Counted from the stretch's first letter, positions 44,313 to 55,133 are shown. The stretch: 64,000 bases of DNA from JAANXG01 sp963731035 (GCA_963731035.1 CAVSUY010000022.1:372001-436000), one strand, 5' to 3'. The notes: generated by a model not told the origin, from the sequence alone. A program made the numbers and translations.

Positions 44313-45779
44313 ATGCTCAGAAAAATTTTCCAAGCCTCCTGCCTGGCCGCCGTCATGGCGCTCTGCCTGAGTGCCCTGCCGGTGACGGGAGCAGCCCAGG
44401 AGAATCTCCCCACCCTTGGGCGCGGCACCACGGGACTGTCGGAGATGGACGAGGAGAAGCTCGGACGTCAGTTCATGCGACGGGCCCAACGGTCCATGGA
44501 TTTCGTCGAAGACCCGGAACTGACTCAATACATCAGCGACCTGGGACACCGCCTCGCGTCCCACAGCGACGAGCCGAACGACAACTTCCACTTCTATCTG
44601 ATCCGGGACAGCGCCCTCAATGCCTTCGCAGTGCCCGGCGGCTACGTGGTAGTCAACACCGGATTGATCATGGCGACCGAGTCCGAGGCCGAGCTGGCGG
44701 CGGTTCTGTCCCATGAAATCGCCCATGTCACCCAGCATCACCTATCCCGCATGGTCGAGAACACCAAGGGACAGGGACTCAAACTGATGGGGGCTCTGGT
44801 TGCGGCTATTCTTCTGGGCGGGCAGGCAGGTGGCGCCGCGGTGGTGGCCGCCAATGCCAACGCCATCTCGAACCAGCTCCAGTACACACGCGGCTTCGAG
44901 CGGGAGGCGGACGACAGGGGAATTCACACCATGGCCGAGGCGGGCTACGACCCGCGTGCCATGGCGGGTTTTTTCGAGGTGCTGCAGCGCTGGGCGCGTG
45001 CCTACGACACCGGCGCACCTGAATTTCTCCGGGACCATCCGCTGACCGAGCACCGTATTGCCGACGCCCGAGTCCGCGCCGACGAGTATCCAAAAACACC
45101 CCCGCCCGATCAAACGGATTTCTATCACGTGCGGGCGAAGATCAAGGCGATTTTCTCCGACGACCCACAAGCCACGGCCGAGCGGTTCGCCGCGAATCTG
45201 AAGGGAGGCAGATACGAGAACGAGGCTGCGGAACGCTACGGTTACGCACTCGCTCTGTCCAAGGCCGGCAGGTACGACGAGGCGATCCAGGTCATCGACA
45301 AGCTGATCCAGGAGGCTCCGGACTCGCTGTTTCACCAGGTGGCGCGGGCCAACATACTAATGGATGCGGGCAAGTACGACAGTGCATTGAAGGACTTCAA
45401 GCGGATCCATGGCAAATGGTCCGACAACCGCACACTGGACCTGTACTACGCGTCGGCTCTGATCCAGACCAGGCACTACGAGGAAGCCAAACAAATCCTG
45501 AAACAGCGTCTGCTCGAGCACAACGACGACGCACCGGTCTATTCGCTGCTGGCCCGGGCCGAAGGCGAAATGGGAAACTCCCTCGTTGCCCACCAGGACC
45601 TCGCCGAATATTACTATCTGAGATCCGATCTGCCGAAAGCCTACCATCAGCTCAAGCTGGCCCAGAAGTACGTCGGCGACAGCGAATACGCCAAGGCGAG
45701 CATCGAAGCGCGGATCAAGGACATACAGCACGAAATGGAAATTTACGACGAGGAAACCGCCGACAAGGCATCTGAGTAG
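44313..45779 (+). CDS. bepA: BepA-type M48 metalloprotease/chaperone with TPR repeats
   Basis: 488 aa from the ATG at 44313. A signal peptide of about 28 residues (AAVMALCLSALPVTGAAQ) is followed by the M48 protease: AFAVPGGYVVVNTGLI, the zinc motif LSHEIAHVTQHH (His134, Glu135, His138) and the third ligand region GFEREADDRGIHTMAEAGYD. The C-terminal half is TPR repeats (YGYALALSKAGRYDEAIQVI, LIQTRHYEEAKQILKQR). In E. coli BepA (YfgC) degrades or helps mature LptD and BAM substrates in the periplasm. The gene is followed after 14 bases by the ankyrin gene. Confidence 0.92.
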   Translation: MLRKIFQASCLAAVMALCLSALPVTGAAQENLPTLGRGTTGLSEMDEEKLGRQFMRRAQRSMDFVEDPELTQYISDLGHRLASHSDEPNDNFHFYLIRDSALNAFAVPGGYVVVNTGLIMATESEAELAAVLSHEIAHVTQHHLSRMVENTKGQGLKLMGALVAAILLGGQAGGAAVVAANANAISNQLQYTRGFEREADDRGIHTMAEAGYDPRAMAGFFEVLQRWARAYDTGAPEFLRDHPLTEHRIADARVRADEYPKTPPPDQTDFYHVRAKIKAIFSDDPQATAERFAANLKGGRYENEAAERYGYALALSKAGRYDEAIQVIDKLIQEAPDSLFHQVARANILMDAGKYDSALKDFKRIHGKWSDNRTLDLYYASALIQTRHYEEAKQILKQRLLEHNDDAPVYSLLARAEGEMGNSLVAHQDLAEYYYLRSDLPKAYHQLKLAQKYVGDSEYAKASIEARIKDIQHEMEIYDEETADKASE

Positions 45780-45793
45780 AGCGGCGGAACCCA

Positions 45794-46459
45794 TTGCAGC
45801 AAACGATCCGATGCATCGTCTTCGTCCTGGCCACACTGGGGACATCGATACCCTGCGCCGCCGAATCCAGCGGACAACAAGCGCGCAACAACGCACTTAT
45901 CACCGCTGCCCGTGACGGACAACTCGAGACGGTCCTGCACCTGCTGCAGTCGGGTATCGATCCCAACGCAAGAGGCGACAACGGCGCAACCGCCCTGACC
46001 GAGGCGAGCGCCAAGGGTCACATCGATACGGTGGAGGCACTAGTGCGCGCCGGCGCGGACATAAATCTGGACGGAACCGATCGCACCCCCCCGTTGGTGG
46101 CGGCCGCCGCCAACCTCCAATATCCCGTACTTCGGTACCTCGTATCGGAGGGCGCCAGGCTGGACCTGCACGACAAGTACGGCATGACAGCATTGCACTA
46201 TGCCGCCAAGCACGGCCAGCTGCGCGCCGTGGTTCTGCTGCTGGAGGCCGGGGCCGGTCCGAATCCGCTGACCATAGGCCACGAAACTCCGCTGTTCGCG
46301 GCCGTGAGCAGAGGGCACTACGAGATCGTGGCGGAGCTCCTGTCGCGCGGCGCCGACCCCCATGTCGGAACCAACCGCGGCGATTCTCCGCTCGAAGCTG
46401 CCCGCGCATTCGGGAACCCGGCGGTGGTCCGCCTGCTGGAAAGGGCAACCGCCAGATAA
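45794..46459 (+). CDS. Periplasmic ankyrin-repeat protein
   Basis: 221 aa with a TTG start. Signal peptide QTIRCIVFVLATLGTSIPC, then AAESS. Five to six ankyrin repeats occupy residues about 32-215 (ARDGQLETVLHLLQSGIDPN, ASAKGHIDTVEALVRAGADI, YAAKHGQLRAVVLLLEAGAG, AVSRGHYEIVAELLSRGADP). Ankyrins mediate protein contacts, and several gammaproteobacterial periplasmic ones accompany catalases or proteases. The 14-bp gap after bepA suggests joint transcription and possible partnership in envelope quality control, which is inference. Confidence 0.85.
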   Translation: MQQTIRCIVFVLATLGTSIPCAAESSGQQARNNALITAARDGQLETVLHLLQSGIDPNARGDNGATALTEASAKGHIDTVEALVRAGADINLDGTDRTPPLVAAAANLQYPVLRYLVSEGARLDLHDKYGMTALHYAAKHGQLRAVVLLLEAGAGPNPLTIGHETPLFAAVSRGHYEIVAELLSRGADPHVGTNRGDSPLEAARAFGNPAVVRLLERATAR

Positions 46460-46480
46460 AAGTCGCTCAAAGGGCGACTT
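46460..46480. terminator. Small hairpin after the ankyrin gene
   Basis: A 7-bp perfect stem (AAGTCGC with GCGACTT, 7-base loop) starts right at the stop codon. There is no U-run on the plus strand; the minus strand has TTTTAT after the stem. A weak or bidirectional terminator is possible. Confidence 0.35.
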
Positions 46481-46625
46481 CCGGGAAGGGCAGGTGGTAT
46501 ATCATGCGCCGCCAAGGCCGGCTCACCGTGGGGCCCCCGGTTCGCTCGACCTGTAAACTCGGCGTCAGTAGACTTGCGTGCTGGCGGCGTTCGAAGCCGT
46601 GGGAACGACTAGAAAGTGGGCAGAC

Positions 46626-48596
46626 ATGAAGCTAAGCAGATTTGAAGTAACGGATTTTCAGTGCGTGCGGGCGTCGAACCCCGTTCGGATCGGCGACCTC
46701 ACCTGTCTGATAGGAAAGAACGAGGCGGGCAAGACGGCCCTGCTCCGGGCACTGTACAAGCTCAATCCCGTCATCGAATCCGATTCCGCGTACGATGTCG
46801 TTGACGACTTTCCGAGGTCCGGGGTCGAGGAGTACGAGTTCGAGATCTCCCGGGGAGAAAGGCAGCCCGCGACGGTGAGTCGCGCTGAATTCCAGCTCGA
46901 CGACGATGAGCTGGGCGCCATCTCGGACGACTTCGGGCCCGATGTACTGAACAGTGCCGTCCTTACGGTTTCCAAGGGATACGACAACGTGCGCAGCTTC
47001 TTCCTCGACGTCAATACCGAGGCAGCGTACAAGTATTTCGTCAGGAACCTCGAGCTGCCGGCCGAAATCAGCGAAGGCACATACGAGTGCTTCAACTTCG
47101 GCGAACTGGCAAAGTATCTGGAGCGCACTGCTTCGTCGGTCCCCGCCATACGCGAGCTCATCGACAACCTCGAGCTCATCGAGAAGCAGGGACTCGACAG
47201 GTACATCTACCTCAACTACCTGAGGCCCAATCTTCCCAAGTTCGCCTATTTCAACGACTACTACCAGCTGCGCGGCCAGGAAGACCTCCAGGCGCTCAAG
47301 GAGCGTCTGGACGCGGACGCCTTGCGGGCGTCCGACTATGCAATGATCGGTTTGATGAAGCTGGCCCGGCTGGAGATCGACCAGCTGTTGCATCCCGGCC
47401 GCACCCAGCTCCTGATCAACAAGCTCGAAGGCGCCGGCAATACCATCAGCGCCCAGATGTTCAAGTACTGGTCGCAAAATCCGGATCTTCAGGTCAAGTT
47501 CGACGTGCGGCCGGCGAATCCGGACGACCCGAGCGGCGAACCGGGCGGGATGTACATCTGGACCAGCGTATTCGATCCGGCGCATTCCCATTCCACCCTC
47601 CTTAGCACCCGTTCCCGCGGCTTCGTCTGGTTCTTTTCCTTCCTGGCCTGGTATTCACAGCTCAAGGAGTCCGCAGTACCCCTGATTCTCCTGCTGGACG
47701 AACCTGGCCTGTCGTTGCACGCACAGGCTCAGGCGGATCTACTCCGCTTCTTCGAGGAGAAACTGATCCCCGGCCACCAGCTCATCTACACCACCCACTC
47801 TCCTTTCATGGTGGACCCGGAGAAACCCCAGCGCATCCGCTACGTGGAGGATATGTCCCACGTGCCCGAGGACGGCGAGCGGGACAATGCGACGCAAGGA
47901 ACCAAGGTCGGCGAGGAGGCCTCGCAGGTGTCGTTCGAGAGTGTGATGCCCCTGGACCTGATTCAACGCGCCAGCCAGGCTCCGGACAAGCCGCGAATTG
48001 CAAAGCAACTCCTGGTGGAGGACGTGGCGGACTCTCTTTATCTGCGGGCGATGTCCCGTGCGCACTCGACCTCCGACTATACCGGTCTCGACGATTGGGT
48101 CATCATCCCGGTGGCCGGCGTCGAGAACATACCCAGTTTACTCGGACAGGAGAACGCCGAAGACGAACCTCGAATCACTGCGGTGCTTGGTACCATCGGT
48201 GCGGGAGACAAGGAGATATTCGATGCGTTCCGGGAGAAGCATCTGCTTCCAGAACCCCAGGTCAAGGCGATGACCGTCTTCTCCCAGACGAGGGAGGCGG
48301 GCATCGAGGACCTGTTCGACATCGTGTTCTATATAAATCTGGTGAACGCCGCCTACCGCACCTACCTCAAGGAGCCGGTGCGCGTGACCAATCTTCGCAG
48401 CGACCACGTGCGCCTGCGTGACCGTGTCGCGGACTATCTCGAGAGCGGCGTTCTGACAGAGGATATCCGCTTCAATCACCGCCGGCCGGCACGCCTGTTT
48501 GCCGACAACGTGGAGCGGCTCCGCCCGGAACTCACCAAGGCCACCCGCGACCGGTTCACCGCCATATTCGAATGGTTGAATGGATTGGAGCCTTGA
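46626..48596 (+). CDS. OLD-like AAA ATPase (RecF/SMC-type, putative TOPRIM-bearing)
   Basis: 656 aa from the ATG at 46626. It starts LSRFEVTDFQCVRASNPVRI, with Walker A LIGKNEAGKTALLRALY near residue 29. Walker B LILLLDEPGLSLHAQAQAD lies near 354, followed by the D-loop and IYTTHSPFMVDP, all typical of the OLD/AAA_15 class. After residue 460, LLVEDVADSLYLRAMSRA resembles the first strand of a TOPRIM domain, whose D-x-D pair is not clear, so nuclease activity is uncertain. OLD proteins act in phage defence or DNA repair. No toxin, helicase or modification partner is adjacent; it lies between ankyrin and citrate synthase genes. Confidence 0.85.
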   Translation: MKLSRFEVTDFQCVRASNPVRIGDLTCLIGKNEAGKTALLRALYKLNPVIESDSAYDVVDDFPRSGVEEYEFEISRGERQPATVSRAEFQLDDDELGAISDDFGPDVLNSAVLTVSKGYDNVRSFFLDVNTEAAYKYFVRNLELPAEISEGTYECFNFGELAKYLERTASSVPAIRELIDNLELIEKQGLDRYIYLNYLRPNLPKFAYFNDYYQLRGQEDLQALKERLDADALRASDYAMIGLMKLARLEIDQLLHPGRTQLLINKLEGAGNTISAQMFKYWSQNPDLQVKFDVRPANPDDPSGEPGGMYIWTSVFDPAHSHSTLLSTRSRGFVWFFSFLAWYSQLKESAVPLILLLDEPGLSLHAQAQADLLRFFEEKLIPGHQLIYTTHSPFMVDPEKPQRIRYVEDMSHVPEDGERDNATQGTKVGEEASQVSFESVMPLDLIQRASQAPDKPRIAKQLLVEDVADSLYLRAMSRAHSTSDYTGLDDWVIIPVAGVENIPSLLGQENAEDEPRITAVLGTIGAGDKEIFDAFREKHLLPEPQVKAMTVFSQTREAGIEDLFDIVFYINLVNAAYRTYLKEPVRVTNLRSDHVRLRDRVADYLESGVLTEDIRFNHRRPARLFADNVERLRPELTKATRDRFTAIFEWLNGLEP

Positions 48597-48924
48597 TGAA
48601 GCCGGCGCCGCCGGCCTTTGCGCGGCCGCTTCATGAAGCGAATGTCCCACTGTCGTCAAGGGTTTTTTGGAGTTCGACCTGTGCGAAAATGGACAAGGGC
48701 GGAGGCACAACCGCGCCACGCACGGCGCCGAGCTTGCACCGCGGGGGCGCGGTCAATACCATTTGCTCCCCGCGCCAACGGTCCGCACCGGCCCGGGGCA
48801 TCCGACCAGCACGCACGCGGAGTCATTTCCGGCCGCCCGTTGTCCCAGGTCCTGTAGTAGTTTGCGGGCACGACAGCATCCCTCGATCGAACTCGAGACC
48901 ACGCACGTATAGAGGAAGAGTCCT
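48597..48924. other. Intergenic region before citrate synthase, no gene seen
   Basis: About 330 bp with no credible frame; open frames here are short and Arg/Pro-rich. It presumably holds the gltA promoter and leader, but no clear -35/-10 pair stands out. Confidence 0.5.
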
Positions 48925-50295
<1,371 letters not shown>

Positions 50296-50304
50296 TACCG
50301 CCGG

Positions 50305-51126
50305 CTACTCGTAACAGTGCTCCGGCGCGGGGAAGGCGCCGCGTTTGACGGCATCGGCGTAGGCGGCGATGGCCCCTTGAATCCCGTCGCTCTGTCCCTC
50401 GAGGAAGTTCTTGACGAATTTGGCCGGCCGGCCCGGATAAAGGCCCAGCATGTCGTGCAGCACCATGATCTGGCCGTCGGTATGCGGACCGGCGCCGATG
50501 CCGATGATCGGTACGTCCAGGCGTTCGGTAATCTTCTTCCCCAGGCCCGCCGGGACGCACTCCAGCAGGATCAAATCGGCGCCGGCGTCCTGTAGTATCA
50601 GCGCCTCGTCGATCATCTCCTGGGCCTTCTTGGGATCTCGTCCCTGCACCCGGTACCCACCCAGGTGATTGATGGACTGGGGCGTGAGCCCCATGTGGGC
50701 ACAGACGGGAATGCCATGCCGCACCAGCAGGCGGGTCGAATCCGCGAGCCAGGCTCCTCCCTCGAGCTTGACCATCTGGGCGCCCTCGCGCATGAGCACA
50801 GCGGAGTTCTCCAGCGACTTCAGTTCCGAGTAATAGCTCATGAAAGGCAGGTCCGCGATGAGGAACGCCCCCTGGTTTCCACGGTTGACGCACCGGGTGT
50901 GGTAGGCGACGTCCTCGATAGTGACCGGCAGGCTGCTCGCGTGGCCCTGGATCACCATTCCCAGCGAGTCGCCAACCAGAATGACTTCAACGCCCTGGGT
51001 GCTCACCGCGTGGGCGGAACAATAGTCATACGCCGTCAGGCATGCGAACCTCTCTCCCTTCTCCTTGTGCCGTTTCAGGGTGTTGATGGAAACGCTCTTG
51101 CGCTGCGGCTCGGAATTGACTGACAT
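50305..51126 (-). CDS. panB: 3-methyl-2-oxobutanoate hydroxymethyltransferase
   Basis: 273 aa. PanB converts 2-oxoisovalerate and methylene-THF to ketopantoate, the first step to pantothenate and CoA. Characteristic runs are FACLTAYDYCSAHAVSTQGV, VILVGDSLGMVIQGHAS, CAHMGLTPQSINHLGGYRVQ and IIGIGAGPHTDGQIMVLHDM. Mg-binding Asp and the catalytic Glu (ILLECVPAGLGKKITERLDV) are kept. No panC or panD follows. The gene lies immediately downstream of the metal transporter operon, co-oriented. Confidence 0.96.
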   Translation of the reverse strand: MSVNSEPQRKSVSINTLKRHKEKGERFACLTAYDYCSAHAVSTQGVEVILVGDSLGMVIQGHASSLPVTIEDVAYHTRCVNRGNQGAFLIADLPFMSYYSELKSLENSAVLMREGAQMVKLEGGAWLADSTRLLVRHGIPVCAHMGLTPQSINHLGGYRVQGRDPKKAQEMIDEALILQDAGADLILLECVPAGLGKKITERLDVPIIGIGAGPHTDGQIMVLHDMLGLYPGRPAKFVKNFLEGQSDGIQGAIAAYADAVKRGAFPAPEHCYE

Positions 51127-51147
51127 GATCGGCCTCGGTCGGATTAC

Positions 51148-51966
51148 CTACGATCGCGCGCGCCACTTTAACAGGAAAGTGGAGGCGAGGTACGCGGTCG
51201 CCGCCACCAGCACGATGGTGGCGCCCGCCGGCAGGTCCGGGCCGTATGACAGCGCCAGACCGGACAGGCAGAACACCGCCGTCATCACCGTGGACAGAAT
51301 CATCATACGCCCGATGTTGTATACGTACTGCTGGGCGATCGCTGCCGGCAGGGTGAGAAGAGCGATTACCAGGATCAGGCCCACGAGCTGGACCAGCAGA
51401 ACCACCGAGACCGCGATCAGACATACCAGCACCAGGTAGAGCCGAGTCACCGGCAAGCCTCGCAGGCGCGCGAACTCTTCGTCAAAGGCAATCGCTTCGA
51501 AGTGCTTGTAGTAGAGCAGGATGACCACCACCAGGCAGATATCGAGGCCGAACATGAGCCACATCTGGGCGGAGGAAACGAGCAGAATGTTTCCAAAAAG
51601 ATAGGTCATGAGATCGGCCTGGTAGCCTGGTGTCTTGGCTATGAATATGACGCCCACGGCCATGCCCACGGCCCACAAGGCTCCCACCAGCACGTCCTCC
51701 TGCTCCCGCCAGTAGAGCTTGATGCAGCCCAGTACCAGGGCCGCCACGACCGCCGCTGCCAGGGCCCCGGCCGTGGCCGGGTAGCCCAGGAACAACGCGA
51801 TCCCGATCCCGCCGAGAACAGCGTGGGCCACACCACCCGACAGGTAGCCCATCCTTTTCACCACCACGTAGGTCCCGACCATGCCGCAGGAAACACTTGC
51901 CAGCAGCGACGCCAGCACGGCGAGCTGCAGAAAGCGGTACTCCATGAGGGCCGCCACGAAATCCAT
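51148..51966 (-). CDS. znuB: ZnuB-like metal ABC transporter permease
   Basis: 272 aa from the ATG at 51966. An ABC-3 family inner-membrane permease with seven to nine helices. GTYVVVKRMGYLSGGVAHAV has the cytoplasmic coupling region, and SVVLLVQLVGLILVIALLTL and AIAQQYVYNIGRMMILSTVM follow. It partners with the ATPase gene whose stop lies six bases upstream. It is likely a Zn2+ or Mn2+ importer. Confidence 0.9.
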   Translation of the reverse strand: MDFVAALMEYRFLQLAVLASLLASVSCGMVGTYVVVKRMGYLSGGVAHAVLGGIGIALFLGYPATAGALAAAVVAALVLGCIKLYWREQEDVLVGALWAVGMAVGVIFIAKTPGYQADLMTYLFGNILLVSSAQMWLMFGLDICLVVVILLYYKHFEAIAFDEEFARLRGLPVTRLYLVLVCLIAVSVVLLVQLVGLILVIALLTLPAAIAQQYVYNIGRMMILSTVMTAVFCLSGLALSYGPDLPAGATIVLVAATAYLASTFLLKWRARS

Positions 51967-51971
51967 ATCCG

Positions 51972-52721
51972 TCAGTGCCTGTGCGCCACCATCTGGACGT
52001 CCGATCCATACAGTTCCTGGATGGTACGGCCGTCGATGCCGGCGGTATCGTGGCAAATCAGGGTCCGGTTCAGGCAGGCGACGCGCTGCACATAGCGGGA
52101 GATGAAAGCGATATCATGAGACACGACGACAATTGTCATGCGCCGGTTGAATTCCTTGAGATAGTCGAAGATATCCGTCTCCACCCGCTGATCTATATTC
52201 GAGGTCGGTTCGTCGAGCAGCAGAATTCGCGGCTCGCAGACCAGCGCCCGGGCCACCAACACCCTTTGCAGCTGTCCTCCGGACAAGGTGTTGAGATGAC
52301 GGTCAGCAAGAGAAGCGATCTCGGTCTCCTCCATCGCACGCCGGGCGCCGGCCCGGTCCGCTTCCGTGTATCCGCCGAACCTACCGCTCATCCCCAAGCG
52401 TCCCATGAGCACGGCATGCATCACGTCGGTGGGAAAGTCCCGCGAGAACGTCGGATACTGGGGCACATAACCGATCCGGCTGCGCGCCCGGGCGGGTGTA
52501 TCTCCCAGAACCTGGACCCGGCCGCGGAACGGCTTGTAGAGCCCGAGGATGATCTTCAAGAGCGTGCTCTTGCCCCCGGCATTGGGACCCACGACCCCGA
52601 TGAACTCCCTGTCGGGTATCCGTAGAGTGACGTTTTCTAGAACCAAAGGCCCGCCGTCGAACCGGAACCAGAGGTCCTGGATATCGATCGCCGGGAGGGC
52701 CCCCGCCGCCACGCCGTTCAT
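51972..52721 (-). CDS. znuC: ZnuC-like metal ABC transporter ATPase
   Basis: 249 aa. Walker A GVVGPNAGGKSTLLKIILGL, signature LSGGQLQRVLVARALV, Walker B RILLLDEPTSNID, switch His in VVVSHDIAFISRYV. It energises uptake through the ZnuB-like permease. The start overlaps the stop of the solute-binding-protein gene by four bases (52718-52721). Confidence 0.93.
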   Translation of the reverse strand: MNGVAAGALPAIDIQDLWFRFDGGPLVLENVTLRIPDREFIGVVGPNAGGKSTLLKIILGLYKPFRGRVQVLGDTPARARSRIGYVPQYPTFSRDFPTDVMHAVLMGRLGMSGRFGGYTEADRAGARRAMEETEIASLADRHLNTLSGGQLQRVLVARALVCEPRILLLDEPTSNIDQRVETDIFDYLKEFNRRMTIVVVSHDIAFISRYVQRVACLNRTLICHDTAGIDGRTIQELYGSDVQMVAHRH

Positions 52722-53599
52722 GATCCGGAGTCCGCGATCGCTCGGGCCACGTCGCGAAGGTTGTGGATATAGTCGTAAGCGAGCGGATCCAGCACCCGGG
52801 TACCGCCGCCCAAGGCCGCGGCCATCGTCGCTGCCAATCGGTCGCTGTGCGAGGGGTCGACGAATACGGTATGGATTCCTTCCTCTCTCGCCCTGTTGAT
52901 GATTTGCGTCAAGGCCTTCGGGCCCGGCTCCTTTCCCTCGGACTCAATGGCGATCTGCCGCAGTCCGTATTCCCGTGCGAAGTATCCCCAGGCAGGATGG
53001 AAAACCATAAATGATCTGACCGTTGAACGTTTCAAGATTTCGGTGATCTCGTGATCCAGTGTCTGAAGGTCGGCGACCAGTTTCCCGGCATTCGCCCGGA
53101 AGCGATGCGCGCGGTCCGGCGACATCTGGGCAAGAGCGTCCGCGATGGCTGCGGCCATGCGCTGCGCATTGGCCGGGCTCAGCCAGACGTGAGGATCTCG
53201 TCCCCCGGCGACCCGCGAGTCGCCCTCGCCGGACGTCAACCCTTGCGACAAGTCGACCCACAACGGACGCCGGTCGGACCCCTTCGGAAGCTGCCGGCGC
53301 CAAACAGCTTCCAAGGGCAGGCCGACGCCGAAGAAGACACCGGCGTCGGACAGCCCGGCAACCTGGCGCGCCGTGGGCTCATAGGTCTCCGGCTCCTGGC
53401 CTGGCTGTACCAGGGTCTTGACTGTCACCTCTCGTCCTCCAACGCGCTCCACCAGGAACTGGAGCGGCTTGATAGCAACGTAGACCCGCAGGACGTCATC
53501 CGCGGTCGCCGGCGACGCGGACGGACATACCATGAACAGACACGCCAGGCAGGCAAGACGCATCGCCCCGCCCCGCCGTGTTCGAAGCATTCGCCCCAT
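52718..53599 (-). CDS. znuA: ZnuA-like periplasmic metal-binding protein
   Basis: 293 aa, or 281 if translation begins at the Met at 53563, which sits behind a G-rich stretch and gives a compact signal peptide (RLACLACLFMVCPSASPATA). Cluster A-1 solute-binding protein. Metal ligands seen are the His in GRDPHVWLSPANAQ and the His in FMVFHPAWGYFAREYG, with the Asp of FVDPSHSD. The first ligand, normally His in P-H-x-Y, is replaced by Glu here (PGQEPETYEPTARQ). The usual His/Asp-rich loop of ZnuA is also absent, so zinc specificity is not assured. First gene of the three-gene importer operon. Confidence 0.85.
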   Translation of the reverse strand: MGRMLRTRRGGAMRLACLACLFMVCPSASPATADDVLRVYVAIKPLQFLVERVGGREVTVKTLVQPGQEPETYEPTARQVAGLSDAGVFFGVGLPLEAVWRRQLPKGSDRRPLWVDLSQGLTSGEGDSRVAGGRDPHVWLSPANAQRMAAAIADALAQMSPDRAHRFRANAGKLVADLQTLDHEITEILKRSTVRSFMVFHPAWGYFAREYGLRQIAIESEGKEPGPKALTQIINRAREEGIHTVFVDPSHSDRLAATMAAALGGGTRVLDPLAYDYIHNLRDVARAIADSGS

Positions 53600-53642
53600 T
53601 CGTCGTTTCGATCAGCGCTGAACGAGGCGGCGCGACGGCGGA

Positions 53643-54110
53643 CTAGAACGCCTGCAGGGCTTCCAGGACCTTCTGCGGATGGTCCGCCGCCTTCGGGACC
53701 CTTCGCCAGTGCTTGACGACCTTGCCATCCGGTCCGATCCAGACGGTGGAGCGGATAACCCCCGTGGTCTTTTTCCCATACATCATTTTTTCTCCGTAGG
53801 CGTCATACTTGGTCATGACCTTCCTGTCCGGATCAGACAACAGAGTGAACGGCAGCTTGTACTTGTCGCTGAACTTCCGGTGGGAGGCATCATCATCCGG
53901 AGATATTCCCAGCACCACGGAACCCTGCTTCTGAATGTCTTTCCACAGGTCCCGAAAACCACACGCTTCCTTGGTGCATCCCGGCGTATCGTCCTTGGGG
54001 TAGAAATAGACGACAACGTTCCGGCCGCGAAAGTCCTTGAGGGCGACCTTGTTGCCGTCAGCGTCCTTGAGGGTGAAGTGCGGTGCTGTCTTGCCTTCTT
54101 CTATCGCCAT
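53643..54110 (-). CDS. bcp: Thioredoxin-dependent thiol peroxidase (Bcp)
   Basis: 155 aa from the ATG at 54110. A cytoplasmic atypical 2-Cys peroxiredoxin. YFYPKDDTPGCTKEACGFRD carries the peroxidatic Cys (PGCT) and the resolving Cys five residues later. VLGISPDDDASHRKFSDKYK and STVWIGPDGKVVKHWRRV complete the family. It removes organic hydroperoxides. It lies upstream of the metal importer, co-oriented with a 44-bp gap, and divergent from pdxH. Confidence 0.95.
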   Translation of the reverse strand: MAIEEGKTAPHFTLKDADGNKVALKDFRGRNVVVYFYPKDDTPGCTKEACGFRDLWKDIQKQGSVVLGISPDDDASHRKFSDKYKLPFTLLSDPDRKVMTKYDAYGEKMMYGKKTTGVIRSTVWIGPDGKVVKHWRRVPKAADHPQKVLEALQAF

Positions 54111-54247
54111 GAGTTTCGTCAAATTCACCGATGGGTTGAAAAGGAAAACCTGCTTTCAGGCATTAAGATACCTGAAACCCTTGCGGATATCCGTAAAATA
54201 GCGCCTCAGCTTCCAATCTTTCAACTTCCCATGATCCATACCTCTAT

Positions 54248-54901
54248 ATGTCCGTAATGTCACTGATCCGCAGAGGATTCACCGCCGGCCGGGGTCTGCT
54301 GGCGGGTCTGCCGGGGGACATCGCCGAGCGCGACCCCATCATCCTGCTCAGCGAGTGGTTCACCGAGGCCAGGAAGTCGGGAATCATATTGCCGGACTCC
54401 ATGTGTCTGGCTACCTGCACGCCCGACGGCCAGCCTTCGGCGCGTATGGTTCTGCTGAAGGAAATAGAGGATCGCAGCGTTGTCTTCTACACCAACTACG
54501 AAAGCCGCAAAGGACGAGAGTTGAAGGCAAACCCCCGGGCAGCGGCGGTGCTGCACTGGACGGTCCTGCAGCGACAGGTGCGCATCGAGGGCCCGGTCGC
54601 CCGCGTGGACCAGGCCAAGTCCGAGAGATACTTTCGCTCCCGCGGCCGCGGCAGCCAGATCGGGGCCTGGGCATCGAGCCAGAGCCGCCCGCTGGAGGAC
54701 CGTTCGGTGCTCGAGGAGCGCGAGCGGGAATCACGGCGACGGTTCGAGGGGCAGACCGTGCCCTTGCCCGACTTCTGGGGCGGATTCCGAATATATGTGG
54801 ATGCCATCGAATTCTGGCAGGGCCGCGCCAATCGGCTGCACGACCGCATGCGCTTCGAGTGGCAGGACGGCACCTGGGATACCACCCGCTTGTATCCCTG
54901 A
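54248..54901 (+). CDS. pdxH: Pyridoxamine 5'-phosphate oxidase
   Basis: 217 aa, FMN-dependent, making pyridoxal 5'-phosphate. Signature stretches are MCLATCTPDGQPSARMVLLK, VFYTNYESRKGRELKANPRA, VLHWTVLQRQVRIEGPVARV, FRSRGRGSQIGAWASSQSRP and the terminal RLHDRMRFEWQDG and RLYP. Length and order are normal. The start may be the ATG at 54248 or the internal Met three codons later. A single gene divergent from bcp. Confidence 0.97.
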   Translation: MSVMSLIRRGFTAGRGLLAGLPGDIAERDPIILLSEWFTEARKSGIILPDSMCLATCTPDGQPSARMVLLKEIEDRSVVFYTNYESRKGRELKANPRAAAVLHWTVLQRQVRIEGPVARVDQAKSERYFRSRGRGSQIGAWASSQSRPLEDRSVLEERERESRRRFEGQTVPLPDFWGGFRIYVDAIEFWQGRANRLHDRMRFEWQDGTWDTTRLYP

Positions 54902-55029
54902 CGCTTCCATTCCTGCCTTATTGCAGTAAGTGTTTGATAAATAAAGCAAAGCGCCGTTCACGCGCCAGTGTGCAGCGGAGCCTCTGCCGGCCCCACGCTA
55001 TGCCAGTGTCACGAAAAGTCTCTTTATAA

Positions 55030-55133
55030 TCAGCGGAATATGTGTATTATCTAAATATATAGGTGAGTATTGCTTTGGCTTCCAATAAATAGTAATATTA
55101 TATATATAGTAATATCTTTTTCAGGGCGGCACG
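55030..55133. promoter_or_regulatory. Very AT-rich leader region
   Basis: About 100 bp rich in TA steps (TAATATTATATATATAGTAA at 55090-55110), unlike the GC-rich surroundings, directly before the small gene at 55134. It may be a promoter or a site for a nucleoid-binding silencer such as H-NS-like proteins. Confidence 0.35.
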
